This document shows positions 12,601 through 24,612 of a DNA stretch of 64,000 nucleotides, in pieces (positions within the stretch are counted from its first letter, which is position 1; every line of letters begins with the position of its first letter). Origin of the DNA: Pigoraptor chileana (lineage: Eukaryota; Opisthokonta; Filasterea); assembly GCA_943704495.1 (NCBI GenBank), contig CALSCR010003215.1, forward strand, positions 1 through 64,000. Direction: 5' to 3'. A program made the position numbers and the translations under genes. The notes under the pieces were generated by a model. That model was given only the letters and a program-made list of their open reading frames with translations, ran no database searches and was not told the origin of the DNA.

Positions 12601-14965
12601 TCTTTCATCGTCGAATCTGACCACAGAATTGTCCCAATTATGTCCTACTTCTAATTCAGTTGATATGCCTCGACCTTCCACGAAAGAAGCGAAACATCCG
12701 GTCGTTCACTCATTCCATCAGAATGTCATCAGAAGATGAGAACAACAACATGCCATTGTCCGCCGCAGGATGCCCATCGATTTCGCATGGAAAGTTCATG
12801 GACGTTGCCCACGCCGCATGGACGGAGCATTTTTGTTGTGTTTGGTCGCACCACTGGCAGCGGACCGCATGCGGGAACCACTTTTTTTTTTTGCGTTTCT
12901 GTTTTTGGAGGAGGCGGAATAGGAAAGAAAAAGAAAAAAGCCAGCCGCATTTTATTTTTAAAAATAATTTTTGTGTTGCCCATTGTTACTTGATTTGCAT
13001 TTTAATGTTTGCAGGTGTTCAGCAGGGAACACTCTGGGACAGTAGAAATGCCGTCATTGCTATATGCAAAGGTACCAAATTTCCACCGAAATTAAGACAC
13101 AATTATTTTAAGTGTATAGTAAGTAAAACCAAAATATTTCTGTTAATATAAAATATAATTATGATTTAATTTATTTTATTATTTTTACAAATTTTTTATT
13201 AATATTTCTGACGTAGATGGGAGGAAATGGCGCATGACGTGACCATTGACTTTGGTGAAGTGACCAAAAAACCCGAATGAAAAAAGTTGTCCATTCCAAT
13301 CCAATCAGGGGGCATCAAAAATGACATTGCGCCCGATGAATGTGCCCCCTCAATTGTATTGCCAACATTTTTGTGCTTAGCCGATGTTGTGTAGCCATAC
13401 GGAATAATTTCACTAGGGGTGTCGCTATCCTAATAATTTATTCGGGCACCCATTGATTGGTAAAATATTTCTAATTAGCTACTGTGAAAATTTTCTCCCG
13501 GGTTTTTTGGTGTGAATAAGTTTTTTTTTATTGCGTTATGGGGGGAAACGCAATGGCGTGGTCGAAAATTGAATGGCGTCAATAAAAAAATAAAAAACAA
13601 TAAATATCTTACTGATACAAGATGTATGGCAACTCCACCCTCTAAATGAAATTAATAAATTTGTCATATCGGGCTTTAATTGACGTGTGCCTGACGAAAC
13701 ATGTGCATGACTTCTGCGAAAATTAATCCGCGAGGGGCGACAGCGATTAAATACCATCACCACAAAAAAATCTTTTTTATTTTAATTATATTTCGTCCAA
13801 AAACCTTTATTAGACTCAAGACACACACGAAAATCCGCGCTTTTTAATCTGGTTAGAGTCCCATCCATCATAGCTGACAGAGGGAGGGTTCCCATCTCAC
13901 CGACGACGGCGTGTGTTGCGTGTGTGCGTGCTTTTGTGTCTGTCTGCGTGTCTGTGCAGCAGCCGGGTGTGTGGGGCTTTGTTTTCTGTCGTTGCTCTTA
14001 CGCTGACAGGCTGCGGGCGACGAGAGACGTGACCAAGTGCGCCACCGATCGAAAATGGTTGTGCGCGGATCGATTTGTGGGTTTCCTTGTCGTGGCGTCG
14101 TCGAATCGACCTCGTTTGTCTGCCGATTGACACACGCATACCGACCCATGGCGTAGGCGTGGGGACGACAGACGCCGTGATGCCGACACACTGTCACTCC
14201 CTCCTGAGATTGAGTCGGTCACGTTTTGTACATGGACCCCTTTCTCTTTCGAAACCGAAACCGATTGACAATCGTCAACCGCCTCCATCTGTCCATGCCG
14301 TCGACTTTGAAGCGCTCGTCTCTGCATTTATATGCTACCGGTACGTGCTCTTGTTGAGTGCATCGATTCCGGCACTCGATGGTCACCTCCGTGATCGATC
14401 TCGAGTCGACATTTTCGACGTACCTTGTTGTCCACCTGGGGGACTTGCGTTTCTTGTTTCCAAATTTCAAGCTTTCGACATCTCACTCGACGTGTATTCA
14501 ACTCCTTCCCACTTTTGGCAGCATGACTGAGGGCATACAATTGTAAGCGATATAGATTTTTCAGAATCGGACTTGAGCGCTCAGTACGTACACGCGGACG
14601 AAGCCACCATATTGGCGTCCTGCGTTCCCTTTTAGCAACGCCCGGCCGGCCGGCCCGCCTGGCCGGGACTATTCAACTGAAGGAGTCTGCCTGTGGATCA
14701 GGCGCCAATACCATCTGCGAGGCATCTCTGCGGGTACACGGCGGAGCAGCGACGTATCGCGAGAACTACACTGCCGGTCCTTCTCGTTTACGCGGCACTA
14801 TTTTTTGAATTGACTATTATAAGTCCCGGGGCTTTCTCTATATACCTTGCAGAGACCCACGTTACGGCTGGGAGCCATGTGCGAGCAGGCCCTTTTCTCC
14901 TAACACCCATCAGCCGACTGCCTGCCAGCGTCGGCCTGTGTGCGGCTTAGCCCGACGCCTTCAAT
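3650..14965. other. Gene-free stretch of about 11.3 kb
   Basis: No frame here gives a recognisable protein; the longest are about 110-160 codons, overlap in several frames and show no domain signatures. From 3.65 to about 12.6 kb the base composition is balanced, with few homopolymers and many short words such as CAGTC, GTCAG and ACTGAC. From 12.65 to 13.85 kb it turns AT-rich with A and T runs. From 13.9 to 14.9 kb it is more GC-rich, and the last part may be promoter and 5' leader of the PHD gene. I see no terminal repeats, no transposase and no tRNA. Confidence 0.6.
10694..10729. repeat. 18-bp unit, two perfect tandem copies
   Basis: CGGTTTCAGTTATTTAAA occurs twice head to tail (10694-10711 and 10712-10729) inside the gene-free stretch. 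Function unknown. Confidence 0.9.
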
Positions 14966-17961
14966 ATGGCTGTCGAATGGTCGCAGATTGCCGAGGAGAT
15001 GATGCAGTCGACATGGATGCCGGTCAGCGTCCTCGGTGCGTTGCTCGTACTCCTCTGGCGGAGAGAGAACAGGCCCGTGATCGAAGCGAATCAAGCCGCA
15101 AGTGACATGATGAAAGATGGTGAGGATAGTGAACATGTGCTTAACATACTCAATGCATCTGTTTCTCTGCCATTGGAATTCGTGACCCTGCCTTTCCGCA
15201 ACCGAATATGCTACATTAAGCATAATCGCTCGGCTATTCACGTGGCTTCCTCTCGTAAATGACCCGCGAATAAATTATGCACACTAACATAATTCGACTT
15301 GCACTTTGGTAGGTTTGTTTCAATTCAACGGTGACCGACCAAAGGATACCGTCGATGGAGCCGTGCGACGAACACATCTGCGATTCCCACTAGTGGAAAA
15401 GACGAGCGCGTATCACTATGCACTTCGCGTGCCGACCGCCGAGGAGCTCACATTTGCCGCGCGAGAGCACCGGGTGTGCCTGTGCAACCGGCCGCCACGA
15501 CAACGGCCAGATACCGTCAAATGCAACGGGTATTCAAAGGTGTGCGGGGGATACATGCACCCAGTGTGCTTCGGCCTACAGCTGCGTCCCGGAGCTCTAA
15601 TAGAGGGACTAGTCTGCCCGGCGTGTCTCATAGCGGACGACGCCTACCAGCATCGAATCGGACCTGATGTCCTGCGTGCACACAGGATGATGATTGCCTC
15701 TGTTCGCGTGCCGGATGTGAACGCGGCTCACTCGCTCACCACCGGCCGCACCGTGCCTGACATGGGACACATTGTGCCCGTCATGTACAATGCCCGCGGA
15801 ATGGACGACGCCGCGCGGCAGACAAGGGGAATGCCCATGACCGTGGACCATGCCCGAGTGGTGCACCATCTTCCCGGCGCTCTCATGCAACGGCCGCGAG
15901 CATCGCCAATGCAGGCGCCAATGCCTGAACCGCCGTACGGATGGAGTCACCCACCCGCGCATCCCATGTATGGACAAGTAGGACTGGTGCGACCCGACGC
16001 GATTTCTGCTTACGGTACGCATGGCGATCCGATGGAGTCAAGTCGCATTGTGCGCCAGGATTTCTCGGCTTCTACCGAGGGTGAGGCTCTCAGTATGTCG
16101 CAATCATTTTCGCGCGATCCATTGCGCGAGTCTCAGAGTTGCCATTCCGGAATGGACACGTCCGCCGCGGGACATCAACATGCCCTCGGTGGGGGAGCAT
16201 GGCGGCCAGCGCCGGCCAGGACTCCACAAGTGTCAGACGCACAAACGCCGAGCAATGACTCTGACCGGGAGGACGACACGCGACCTTCACGGCGGCGGAC
16301 GCTGGCTGACGAGGACAGGGCGACTACACATGCGGAGCCGCTAGCAAAGCGCGCCCGCCAATTGAAGGATGAGGAGCAACGTGTTCACCACAGCAGAAGC
16401 CAGGGACGACACCCGGCCTCTTGGTGGGACGTGGGCATGGATGGACCTGCCCAGTCCGACCCCTCTCTAAGAAACCCTACTGCGCAACAGTGGGCTGGAT
16501 TCGTAACGGCCCCTCCACCACATCCCGCATCGGCTGCGTACGGCGCACTGCCAACACACCAGTATTCTCGGACGGAAGTTTTTGGCAAGGGGATGCCTGT
16601 GCCCGGACGCATTCCAGGGGACGCTGGCTATCGTCCACGCGAGTATGTTGAGGATCCAAGAGTGATAGCGGGCTATGGCGGATACTATGCCCAGCCTGGC
16701 GAGATGTACCATCACCCGCGGCATCCCATGTCGACATTTCCGCAGAGGCCATCTTACCCGGCACATGCTGCGTATTATCCCTCGGACATGCCATGGGTCG
16801 GCTCTCACGCCAACTATGGCTACGCACATCAACTTCCCACATCCGCATCCATCCCTTGGGGTGCAAAGCAAGGACCGCGCCCGTGGAGTGGGTACGGAAT
16901 ATCGCACGAAGGTCACCCGCTGTACGATGGACCGACGTGGGGTGGGTCACGGCGCGAGAGTGCCCGTATGCGGTCGCATTCGCCCCTTGATGGCAATCCT
17001 GCTCTTGCGGATGGCCCTCTGTCTACACATGCGCGCCCGCGTCTCGATGGACCTGCACATGCATACGCCGATGGGCCCGCGCATACATACGCCGATGGAC
17101 CCGCACATGCATACGCCGATGGACCGTCACGTGCCGATGGACCCGCACATGCATACGCCGATGGACGTGCCGATGGGCCCGCGCATGCATACGCCGATGG
17201 ACCGTCCCGTGCCGATGGGCCCGCGCATGCATACGCCGATGGACCATTACGTGCCGATGGGCCCGCGCATGCATACGCCGATGGACCGTCACGTGCCGGT
17301 GGACCCGCACATGCATACGCCGATGGACCGTCACGTGCATTCGCCGATGGACCGTCACGTGCCGATGGGCCTGCACGTGCATTCGCGGATGGTCCCGCAC
17401 ATGCATATGCCGATGGGCCCGCGCATGCATACGCCGATGGACNNNNNNNATGGGCCTGCACGTGCATTCGCGGATGGTCCCGCACATGCATATGCCGATG
17501 GGCCCGCGCATGCATACGCCGATGGGCCCGCGCATGCATACGCCGATGGACCGTCACGTGCCGATGGGCCTGCACGTGCATTCGCGGATGGTCCCGCACA
17601 TGCATATGCCGATGGACCGTCACGTGCCGATGGGCCTGGCCCTGATGGACCCGCACTTGTCGATGGGCCGGTGCATCCTCCACGTGCCAGCAACATCACC
17701 TCTGACGGTGACCAGGCACGGAATGACGGGAATGCCCCTTGTTCACCCCGTGTTACGGTCGTTGTCAACACCATAGAGCCTGACGGTGGACCTAACGCTG
17801 CTTCGTCCTTGAAGATGGAGACGAGAGGGGCAGGCGTGAAAGAGGTCATGGATCCCTTTGAAATGGAGCCCCCCTCGGATGGAGAAACCAATGCCCCGAA
17901 GCAGCTCAACGAGCCATCGACATCACCTTCCCGTGCAAAACTGGTGGTGAACAACCCCTAG
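14966..17961 (+). CDS. PHD-finger protein with long disordered, repetitive C-terminus
   Basis: Two exons, 14966-15119 and 15313-17961, joined with matching phase (GTGAGG donor, TAG acceptor). The called bases total 2,796, divisible by three, so about 932 residues plus whatever is missing in the 7-N gap at 17443-17449; the placeholder Ns shift the apparent frame. Residues about 105-160 form a Cys/His finger of PHD type: CLC, CNGYSKVCGGYMH, then CFGL and CPAC. After it come about 500 residues rich in Pro, His, Tyr, Met and Arg, then a tandem array of DGPAHAYA and DGPSRA units, then an acidic Ser/Thr-rich tail ending at the stop at 17959-17961. A hydrophobic stretch WMPVSVLGALLVLLW near residue 20 could be a membrane anchor or a buried helix. 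PHD fingers usually read histone H3 tails; the rest is unrecognised. Confidence 0.72.
17040..17655 (+). repeat. In-frame minisatellite encoding DGPAHAYA / DGPSRA units
   Basis: Mixed 24-bp (Asp-Gly-Pro-Ala-His-Ala-Tyr-Ala) and 18-bp (Asp-Gly-Pro-Ser-Arg-Ala) units fill the C-terminal part of the PHD protein. All unit lengths are multiples of three, so changes in copy number keep the frame. The same DNA is open in other frames and on the other strand. Confidence 0.9.
17443..17449. other. Assembly gap (7 N) in the minisatellite
   Basis: Seven Ns interrupt the repeat array. The frame resumes correctly if the true length is a multiple of three, so this is a placeholder rather than a real frameshift. 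Confidence 0.95.
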
Positions 17962-18565
17962 GGAGAGGCAGCCTGGGGGTCCAGCCTCCGCGAACAATGC
18001 CACTTGGTTGTTGCGCCCGTCATCATGTCTTCGCGCGTTTGTTGTTCTTCTTTGCTGTTTTGTTAGAGCCTGAAATTTTCCCGGTTTAGTTTCGTTGCGT
18101 TTTTCATTTTTTTCGTGTTGCTTGCCAGCGTTGTCGTCACCTCGTTTTTCGTGCACAAACATTGCGTTCCCGCCCGTCTCCAACTTTGCGTCCATTGTAC
18201 TCAAAAGAGTCCTGAAAGAAACAACAAAAACAACAATGAAAGGGTATCATGGACTTCTTACACCACAATTGCCATGCATTTGCACTGCCGTGTCGTCCAA
18301 TCGTGTCGCTGATGGAAAGAACAGTTTGTGGCACTCCACAGTCTTGTATTGTTGTGGTCCAAGGAAGGAAGCTTTCTAGCACCGCCCGCCCTACAGGACT
18401 GAAGGCACATTATGCAGAAGTCCCTTACCAGAAGGGACGTCCAGACCGTTCTCCCATCCAGCCCAGCGCGGGGAGGTCATATATATAAACACATACGCTC
18501 AAAACATTGATACAATACTCCCCACACACTCTACAAACGCGATATCCACTCGAACTCGCGCTCTC
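17962..18565. other. Intergenic region between convergent genes
   Basis: A T-rich stretch followed by mixed sequence, holding the presumed 3' ends of the PHD gene (plus) and of MRRF (minus). A TATATATA run sits at about 18480. No gene seen. Confidence 0.6.
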
Positions 18566-20317
18566 TCAAATTGTCATGATCTCTTTGCTCTTTGTAACAA
18601 CAAGGTCGTCTACGTGCTTGTTGGATGCGTCAGTCAACGCTTGCACCTGGTGGGAGAAAATGGGCGTCACGCAAGAAAGAAAAAAATTATATTGATTAGA
18701 AATTGACATGCTTAGATTTCGAAACATCATTCATTATACGCATCTCAGATAAAATGACATACGTGTGCACTGCGAGAAAACCACACACACCGCTTTTTCG
18801 AATCGCTTGATGTCATCCTCACTAACGTGTTTGGATGCTTTCTTGGCCGTATCGATGGCCTTCTGGCGTGCGCGTTTGATTGTGGCCTTGCACTGCTCGC
18901 CAAGGTCCTTTGCGGTGCGTGCGAGGGTCTGGCGGTGCTCCATGGTCGTCCTGGCTTATGCCCAACAAAGCCAAACGGTTAATGAGAAGTCTCACGCATG
19001 AAGGCCCAAGACAAACAAGACGAGTGGGATAAGCAGAGAGATAGCCAGGGAGATAGGCTTCACACTCGGCAATCAGCGCGCTTTGGCCGTAAAGCCCATC
19101 GAATGCAATTGTGGAAAGATAGACGGCAACACGCACAACATCCAATTATCACTTTTTTGGTGCGTTAAAAGATGCTGGATTCCCAAATTAATGCCATTTG
19201 TCGCCCAAATAGAGACGGATTGCATATGAGACGCAGATCGCAAAAGACCAGCAGAAAACAAGGAGCCATTCTAACGGAATCCAAAGATGAACAAGAAGTC
19301 AACCACGTGACCAAAACACAGACGCACTTTGGTTGGGTTGCCTTGATAAGCTTGCCATCACGTGCCGTGGACAGGTTTAAGCCAGCATCACGAATAGCAG
19401 TCTCTACGGCATCGACGTCCTGTGGACCACCAGTAAGAAGATTTGTGGCTTCAGCCAAGTGTGTGCACACTGCCTATCGAGCTCACACGTGCCATCACAA
19501 GACATTGCACGGATGTTTGAATACGAAAAGAGCGCCATCGATGAATCACAAAACTGCTGACAGATCAAATTAGTTTGAGTGATTAAAGCATATAACCCAC
19601 GTGAGCTTCAAACACGTTCACATGGAGGGAAAACGCGTCTTTTGTCATGATCTGCGCCAGGCTCTTCAGCGGCGCATTCCCATTCACTTTGACGTTCTCG
19701 AGCAGACCTGACAGTGAGTGCATCCGCAAAACAAGGCAGAGCAATGCTCAGCATGGAACGCATGCCACACTAGAAATATGGGTGTGTTTTTTTGTTCGCA
19801 GCCCGGCATCTTTTCTTATGCGTCCACATCACCGGATGACTCACGTACCAGGTCCAATGCGAGTCCGCAGCCTCGAAAACTCTTTCTTGAGGTGATCAAT
19901 CGACGCATCCATCAGTCCCTTGGCCGTATCCGTGTCCAGCAGTGCATCCAAGTCGATTTCCTCCGCTTCGTCATCTTCCTCTACCGCCTTGCCCTTGCCT
20001 GTGCCGGAATATCAATAGATTTAGTTATCCGAGTCGCCAATACGCCCAGCAAAGTAACACAAAAGAAAATAAAGTGGATCTAACCTGAGGGCGATGCACT
20101 TACCGGCCTTTGCTGACGATTTCTTTGCGTATCCACGATAAACAAATACTGCAGGATTCGCTGCCGCGAAGGTCGTCTTTGATGTGCAAGTTTGTGCGAG
20201 CACAAGGGAGGGCGATGCCAGTCGCGCAGCTGCCAAGTGGTGCAGGTGCCCTCCACTCACAGCGCATCTCTGCACACGCAGTGCGCCACTAATGGCACGA
20301 GTACCGAGCCGCAACAT
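18566..20317 (-). CDS. MRRF: Mitochondrial ribosome recycling factor
   Basis: Six exons on the minus strand (20317-20104, 19998-19849, 19707-19601, 19419-19328, 18950-18791, 18646-18566) sum to 804 bp, 267 residues, with consistent phases. RRF splits post-termination ribosomes together with EF-G2. The first 70 residues are Arg/Ala-rich with few acidic residues and end near RGYAKK, a typical mitochondrial targeting peptide. Family motifs follow in order: LMDASIDHLKKEFSRLRT, PLKSLAQI, DVDAVETAIRDAGLNL, HRQTLARTAKDLGEQCKATI, VSEDDIKRFEKAVQALTD and KHVDDLVVTKSKEIM at the C-terminus. The exon 3 to exon 4 junction was chosen to give VFEAH-DVDAVETAI, the least certain border. Divergent from the SR protein gene. 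Confidence 0.9.
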
Positions 20318-20749
20318 TTTGTGCGAGCGTCAATGTATCCTCAGCGGAACGGGAATAGATGCAACGTACAGTATTATCTTGAGTCAGTCCGAGTCGGCCT
20401 CTATGTCGGAATTTTCGTCTGACGAGCCAGTCGGAAAATAAAGGGCACGGTTAATCGGAATCAGCTGTGTCGATGATTTTTCCGATTCAGCACCTGTCAC
20501 GCGGCGCACACTGATCTGATGCTTCAGTCACCTCAGCTGAGTGTGCCAGTCGGTCCGCCGTTCCCGCCTGTTTTGCATCGGAGACACGACACGTAGTATG
20601 AGCGCACACAGGCACTGCAATCGAAAGCGATGTCATGCTATTGTGAGGCTGCAATATAATTTTAATAGCTTTACGCAATCTATGGATTGAAAGTGTTTTG
20701 GAAAACAGCCATCTTTTTTTGTTGTTTAATTTTTTTGTTTGGTTGAAAA
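20318..20749. promoter_or_regulatory. Divergent promoter region of MRRF and SR protein
   Basis: A 432-bp spacer between two opposite start codons. It is rich in GTCAGTC/CGGAATT-like words, and a T-rich tract precedes the plus-strand ATG. No classical TATA box is clear on either side. Confidence 0.4.
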
Positions 20750-22774
20750 ATGGCGACGCGTCTTTACGTGGGACGCATTTCCCGCTCGACTCGCACGCGT
20801 GACGTTGAGCGCTTGTGTGATCGATATGGACGTCTCCGTGAAGTTACGATGAAGGATGGATTTTGCTTTGTGGTGGGTTTGGGCTGACTGTAGTTTTCAC
20901 AATGCGCGTTTGTGTGCATAAACATAAATAGGTAGTTCCACATGAATTCTGTTTGCATCATGGAAATAATATTTCATGGTTTATGAAATATATTCTGGTC
21001 ATTATCCGCAACATCTGACTGAAAGCGTTGTTAAGCGCTCAACATGCGATTTGGTGACTTTATTTGTTTGAGCTGTTCCACAAACATCTCAAATGTATTT
21101 TGGGGTGCTGTTTTCGCAGGAGTACTATGACGACCGTGATGCACATGACGCGGTCCGTGATTTGCATGGCAGGGACTTCATGGGCGACAGGTTGGTTGTG
21201 CAAATATATGTGTACATTTGTGCGTGTGTGTGTGTTTTATGAATTATCGATGATCCCACACTCAGCATTGTATGGCAATTTTATTCAATGTCTTTGTTAA
21301 TGTCGAATCAATGTGTCGTATCGGTCTTTTCCTTTCTTGATCTTTTCATTGGACCGTTTACCTCAACTGAATTGTCACTCGTTGTGATCTTGTCTTGACG
21401 TAGGCTCATCGTTGAGTATGCCCGTGGTGCGGGCTCTCACGGCGCACCGCGACAGGAGCGTCGGGGACCCCTGCGTCGCACTGACCACGCCGTCATTGTT
21501 GAGAATCTCTCGACCCGGGCCAGCTGGCAGGTGTGTACATTTGCCTGGTGTCTGTGCAGATTTCAATGTGTTGTGTGTGAGGAGTGTCAAAAGTGAGTGA
21601 TAAAAGTGTGATGTGAAGTTGATGTGTGCGCGTGTACGCATGTGAGTGGGTGTGTGCATGTATTTGTGTGTGTGACATCTCTGCATCCTCCTGAATTTAT
21701 ATAGTACGGGCGTATTTCCATATTGCATTTGGCGTAAATTTTGTGTTCTTACGCATGTCTTGTGCTTCTTTTCATAATTGAGTAGGATCTCAAGGACTTC
21801 ATGCGTGAGGCCGGTGAGGTGATATATGTGGACGCCCACCAGCCCAGGGATGGCGAGGGGTGAGTAATTGCCTTACCTTGGCGCCAGTGTGAACGTGTAA
21901 CTCGCTGTGTGTATGTGTATATGCATGATATGTGCATGTGTCTCTTTCGTGTCTGTGTCTGTGTCTGTGTCTGTGTCTGTATCTGTGTCTGGTGCGTAAG
22001 CTCTAGGTCTTGTGGATCTGCAGTCTGATGGTTTATTATTTGGTCGACCTGACAGTGTTGGCGTGTGTTTGACCTGCTTGTCAACTTTCTGTGACGACTT
22101 CCGTACTCGCACTGCCGTCCAATTTCTCCAACGCCTCACACTAAATTGGGTCTTCTTTTTTGATTAAATCATTACTGCAATCGTCATCCTTATTTGTGTT
22201 GTGCCGTGCAGTGTTGTTGAGTTTGCCACTGCCGATGATATGAAGAACGCGATTCGCAAGTTGGATGACACGGAATTCAAGGGAAAGCGCATCCGCATTA
22301 CTGAGGTAAGCCCAAGTATCCGTTTGTGCCACACCGCCTTCCACCAAACCCCTCGTTCTCTCTTTCTGGAGTCCATGGGTACCCTCTCAATCATGCATGC
22401 CTCTGTCTTTTGACTTGCAAACTGTCCTGATTTTCCCCTTTTCCCACCGCTCCTATTGAATATCCCTCCCCCTTCCCTCCGCCGCCACACAGCAACCCCG
22501 TCGCGCCCGCTCCCGCTCCCGCTCCCGTTCACCCCGCCGCCGCTCTTCACAAAGCCCCGCGGCACGTGAGCGCAGCCCGGCACGTGAGCGCACTCGCAGC
22601 CCTGCACGTGAGCGCAGCCCCGTCCGCGAGCGCTCCCGCAGCCCTGCACCCGACCGCAGCCCGCCTAAGGAAGATGCTCATGACGACGGGCCTGCAGATG
22701 CCGAGGACGACGCCCCCGCGGACGACCGCCGTGACGATAGGGACATCAGCGAGCGTGCCGAGGATGACTCGTAA
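20750..22774 (+). CDS. SR-family splicing factor with two RRMs and an RS tail
   Basis: Six exons (20750-20872, 21120-21190, 21404-21530, 21786-21859, 22212-22305, 22493-22774) give 256 residues. RRM1 spans about residues 4-73 (RLYVGRIS as RNP2; [18 protein letters not shown] as RNP1). RRM2, about 93-163, is the pseudo-RRM type and carries SWQDLKD, the signature heptapeptide of SRSF1- and SRSF4/5/6-like proteins. From about 165 the tail is rich in RS/SR dipeptides and RERSPA repeats, ending in an acidic stretch. Such proteins bind exonic enhancers and recruit U1 and U2AF in nuclear speckles. The introns are strongly TG-rich in the sense strand. Confidence 0.93.
21950..21991 (+). repeat. TCTGTG hexamer array in an SR-protein intron
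   Basis: Several tandem copies of a GTCTGT-type hexamer lie in the intron between the exons ending at 21859 and beginning at 22212. They add to the general TG bias of introns here. Confidence 0.85.
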
Positions 22775-23364
22775 ATGTATGCAAGAGTCTCCGCAATTAT
22801 TCCCTGTCGCACCATTGTATTCGCGTTTTTGCCGTTGTTGTTTTCCCGTCTCCTCCGCTGTTGGTTTTTTTTTGTGTTGTTTTTGTGATGCGTTTGTTGT
22901 CGCGCGCACACTTGTGGGTCGTTTTGTTTGGTCCGCTGCATGCCCTTTTTATGTCGCTATGAAGTTTCCACTCTTTTACGCATGCGCATGATTGCATTTT
23001 GATAATAGACAGACCTGCATCCTCGGGAACCTGCTAGTTATTTACCCCGGTTTGATGTTTATTTGCGATAGTGACAAAAGAAACCTCCAATGTCGCTTGA
23101 TCCGCCAGAGCTTCACACTGATGAAGCACCAACAGAAGGGGGAGTGAAGCGTGCCTACCACCAGCCATGTGCCCATATGAATCAAGCAGTAGGGGTCTCG
23201 TACTAAGTCCGCGCATTGGTGGTGGTGGTGTGGTTGGCGCATAATGGCATGTTACTCAATTCAACACAATCCGCACGCGCTTTCGTACCACGCACACACA
23301 TGCATGGGGCTGATGAGAGAAAGCGATTAATTAGCTAAGACGAGGGTCCTCTCGCTCTTAGATG
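22775..23364. other. Intergenic region between convergent genes
   Basis: T-rich 3' sequence of the SR gene followed by the presumed 3' end of the LYRM2-like gene. No reading frame or RNA gene is recognised. Confidence 0.6.
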
Positions 23365-24082
23365 TCATCGAGCCAGCCCAACTGCCGCACGCAATTCCTT
23401 CAAACTGAGCTGACCTCGCGCGATCAGCATCTTCACGACCGCCTACGAAACACAAACACAGAAGACAAAATGTGGAGATAAAAGGTTGTGATTATCACTT
23501 TGCACGCGAAGTGCGGGTAGGAGCGCCATATTACGAGATGTAATACATCGCTTCACAAACATGTCGAGCGCTGACACACAAAAGTGCTCATTTACTTCCG
23601 AACGACGTACCTCATCGCGCTCAGTTCGGTTCTTTTCAAAGTCTTCCCTGATGAATGTGCGCAGCTCACGCTTGCTTTGTGATTCCATCCCTGCCGACAA
23701 ACCATGGATGCATACATAATAAGATGCACAGTCAGGAGAGAGCACCCAGCACCAAGCAGAAAAATGCCCACCCAGCCACATGGACGCACCCAATGGGAGG
23801 GTATCAATGGAACGACAATCTCCGACTCCGTTTGATCAAATTTCTCAAAAACAACAACATGGATTGCGGCCTTTCCGCATTACACACCTTTGAGAGAACG
23901 CATCATGTCCCTGTAGAGTGACAGCACCGTCTGCCTTCTAATGAACTACAAAACGACAAGCACACATAGGTCAGCGTGGTCTGTGGGAATTCATGCACAT
24001 ACATGCGCCCACACAAAGTGTCACCCACCTCCTTCAAATTCAGAGCATTCGCAGGAATGCGACGTACAGTGGCGCCACTCAT
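23365..24082 (-). CDS. LYRM2: LYRM2-like mitochondrial LYR-motif protein
   Basis: Four exons on the minus strand (24082-24029, 23945-23888, 23690-23611, 23442-23365) give 89 residues, almost the length of human LYRM2. The LYR motif is in FIRRQTVLSLYRDMMRSLK, followed by LRTFIREDFEKN and the conserved end MLIARGQLSLKELRAAVGLA. LYR proteins are small helical mitochondrial factors that bind acyl-ACP and help assemble respiratory complexes; LYRM2 is linked to complex I. The frame was too short and too split to appear as one ORF, but every junction is GT-AG and keeps phase. Divergent from the large receptor gene. Confidence 0.9.
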
Positions 24083-24612
24083 AATGAACTTGTTTAGACG
24101 AAAATATCAATGAGGGAAGTTGTTACTTTATGCGCCCGACAAGCATCAGTAAATCTCAGCCCTTTCCGTCAGCGCGCTGAACCACAACGGACCCAGCGTG
24201 CGCGTATGTCAAACGCCAGGCACGTGATCGTTACCCAGCACGTGATCATCCAGATAATCTAACCGAGTGTTCGCAAATACTACACGTGGCGGCGAACCAA
24301 TCAGAGCAGCCGGACACACCGAATATGACTCCACGAGCCCACATGGTCGGCGAGCTGACAGGCAATGCCCTGACACACACGCACGAAGCACATACACCCC
24401 AACCCACACCAACCCACCCCACTCCGCAGCGTCTGTTCTCGACGTTCGCCCGCCGTGCAAACTTGCGTCATTGTGGTCACGACGCATCAACTTGCTGACA
24501 TCACTTGGTGAATATGCTACAGGTAGATTAAGCAGCGTTCTGAATTTCCTCACACAACTCGACTAGATCTGAAGAGCGTTCCAGCCCAGAAATCGAGTTT
24601 CGAAGTCAAACA
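24083..24612. promoter_or_regulatory. Divergent promoter region with two CACGTGATC boxes
   Basis: A 530-bp spacer between the starts of LYRM2 (minus) and the receptor (plus). It holds CACGTGATCG at 24221-24230 and CACGTGATCATC at 24239-24250, 18 bp apart. These are E-boxes of the kind bound by bHLH-zip factors. The same extended motif recurs upstream of the LRR gene at 35143. Confidence 0.5.

Noticed and set aside
13868-14540. Several overlapping frames of 80-150 codons on both strands
   Set aside because: All frames are open at once with Arg/Thr/His-rich peptides, which reflects composition rather than coding.
16913-17954. Long minus-strand and alternative plus-strand frames over the PHD gene repeat
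   Set aside because: Open only because the repeat units are multiples of three and lack stop codons; the peptide outside the array is not protein-like.
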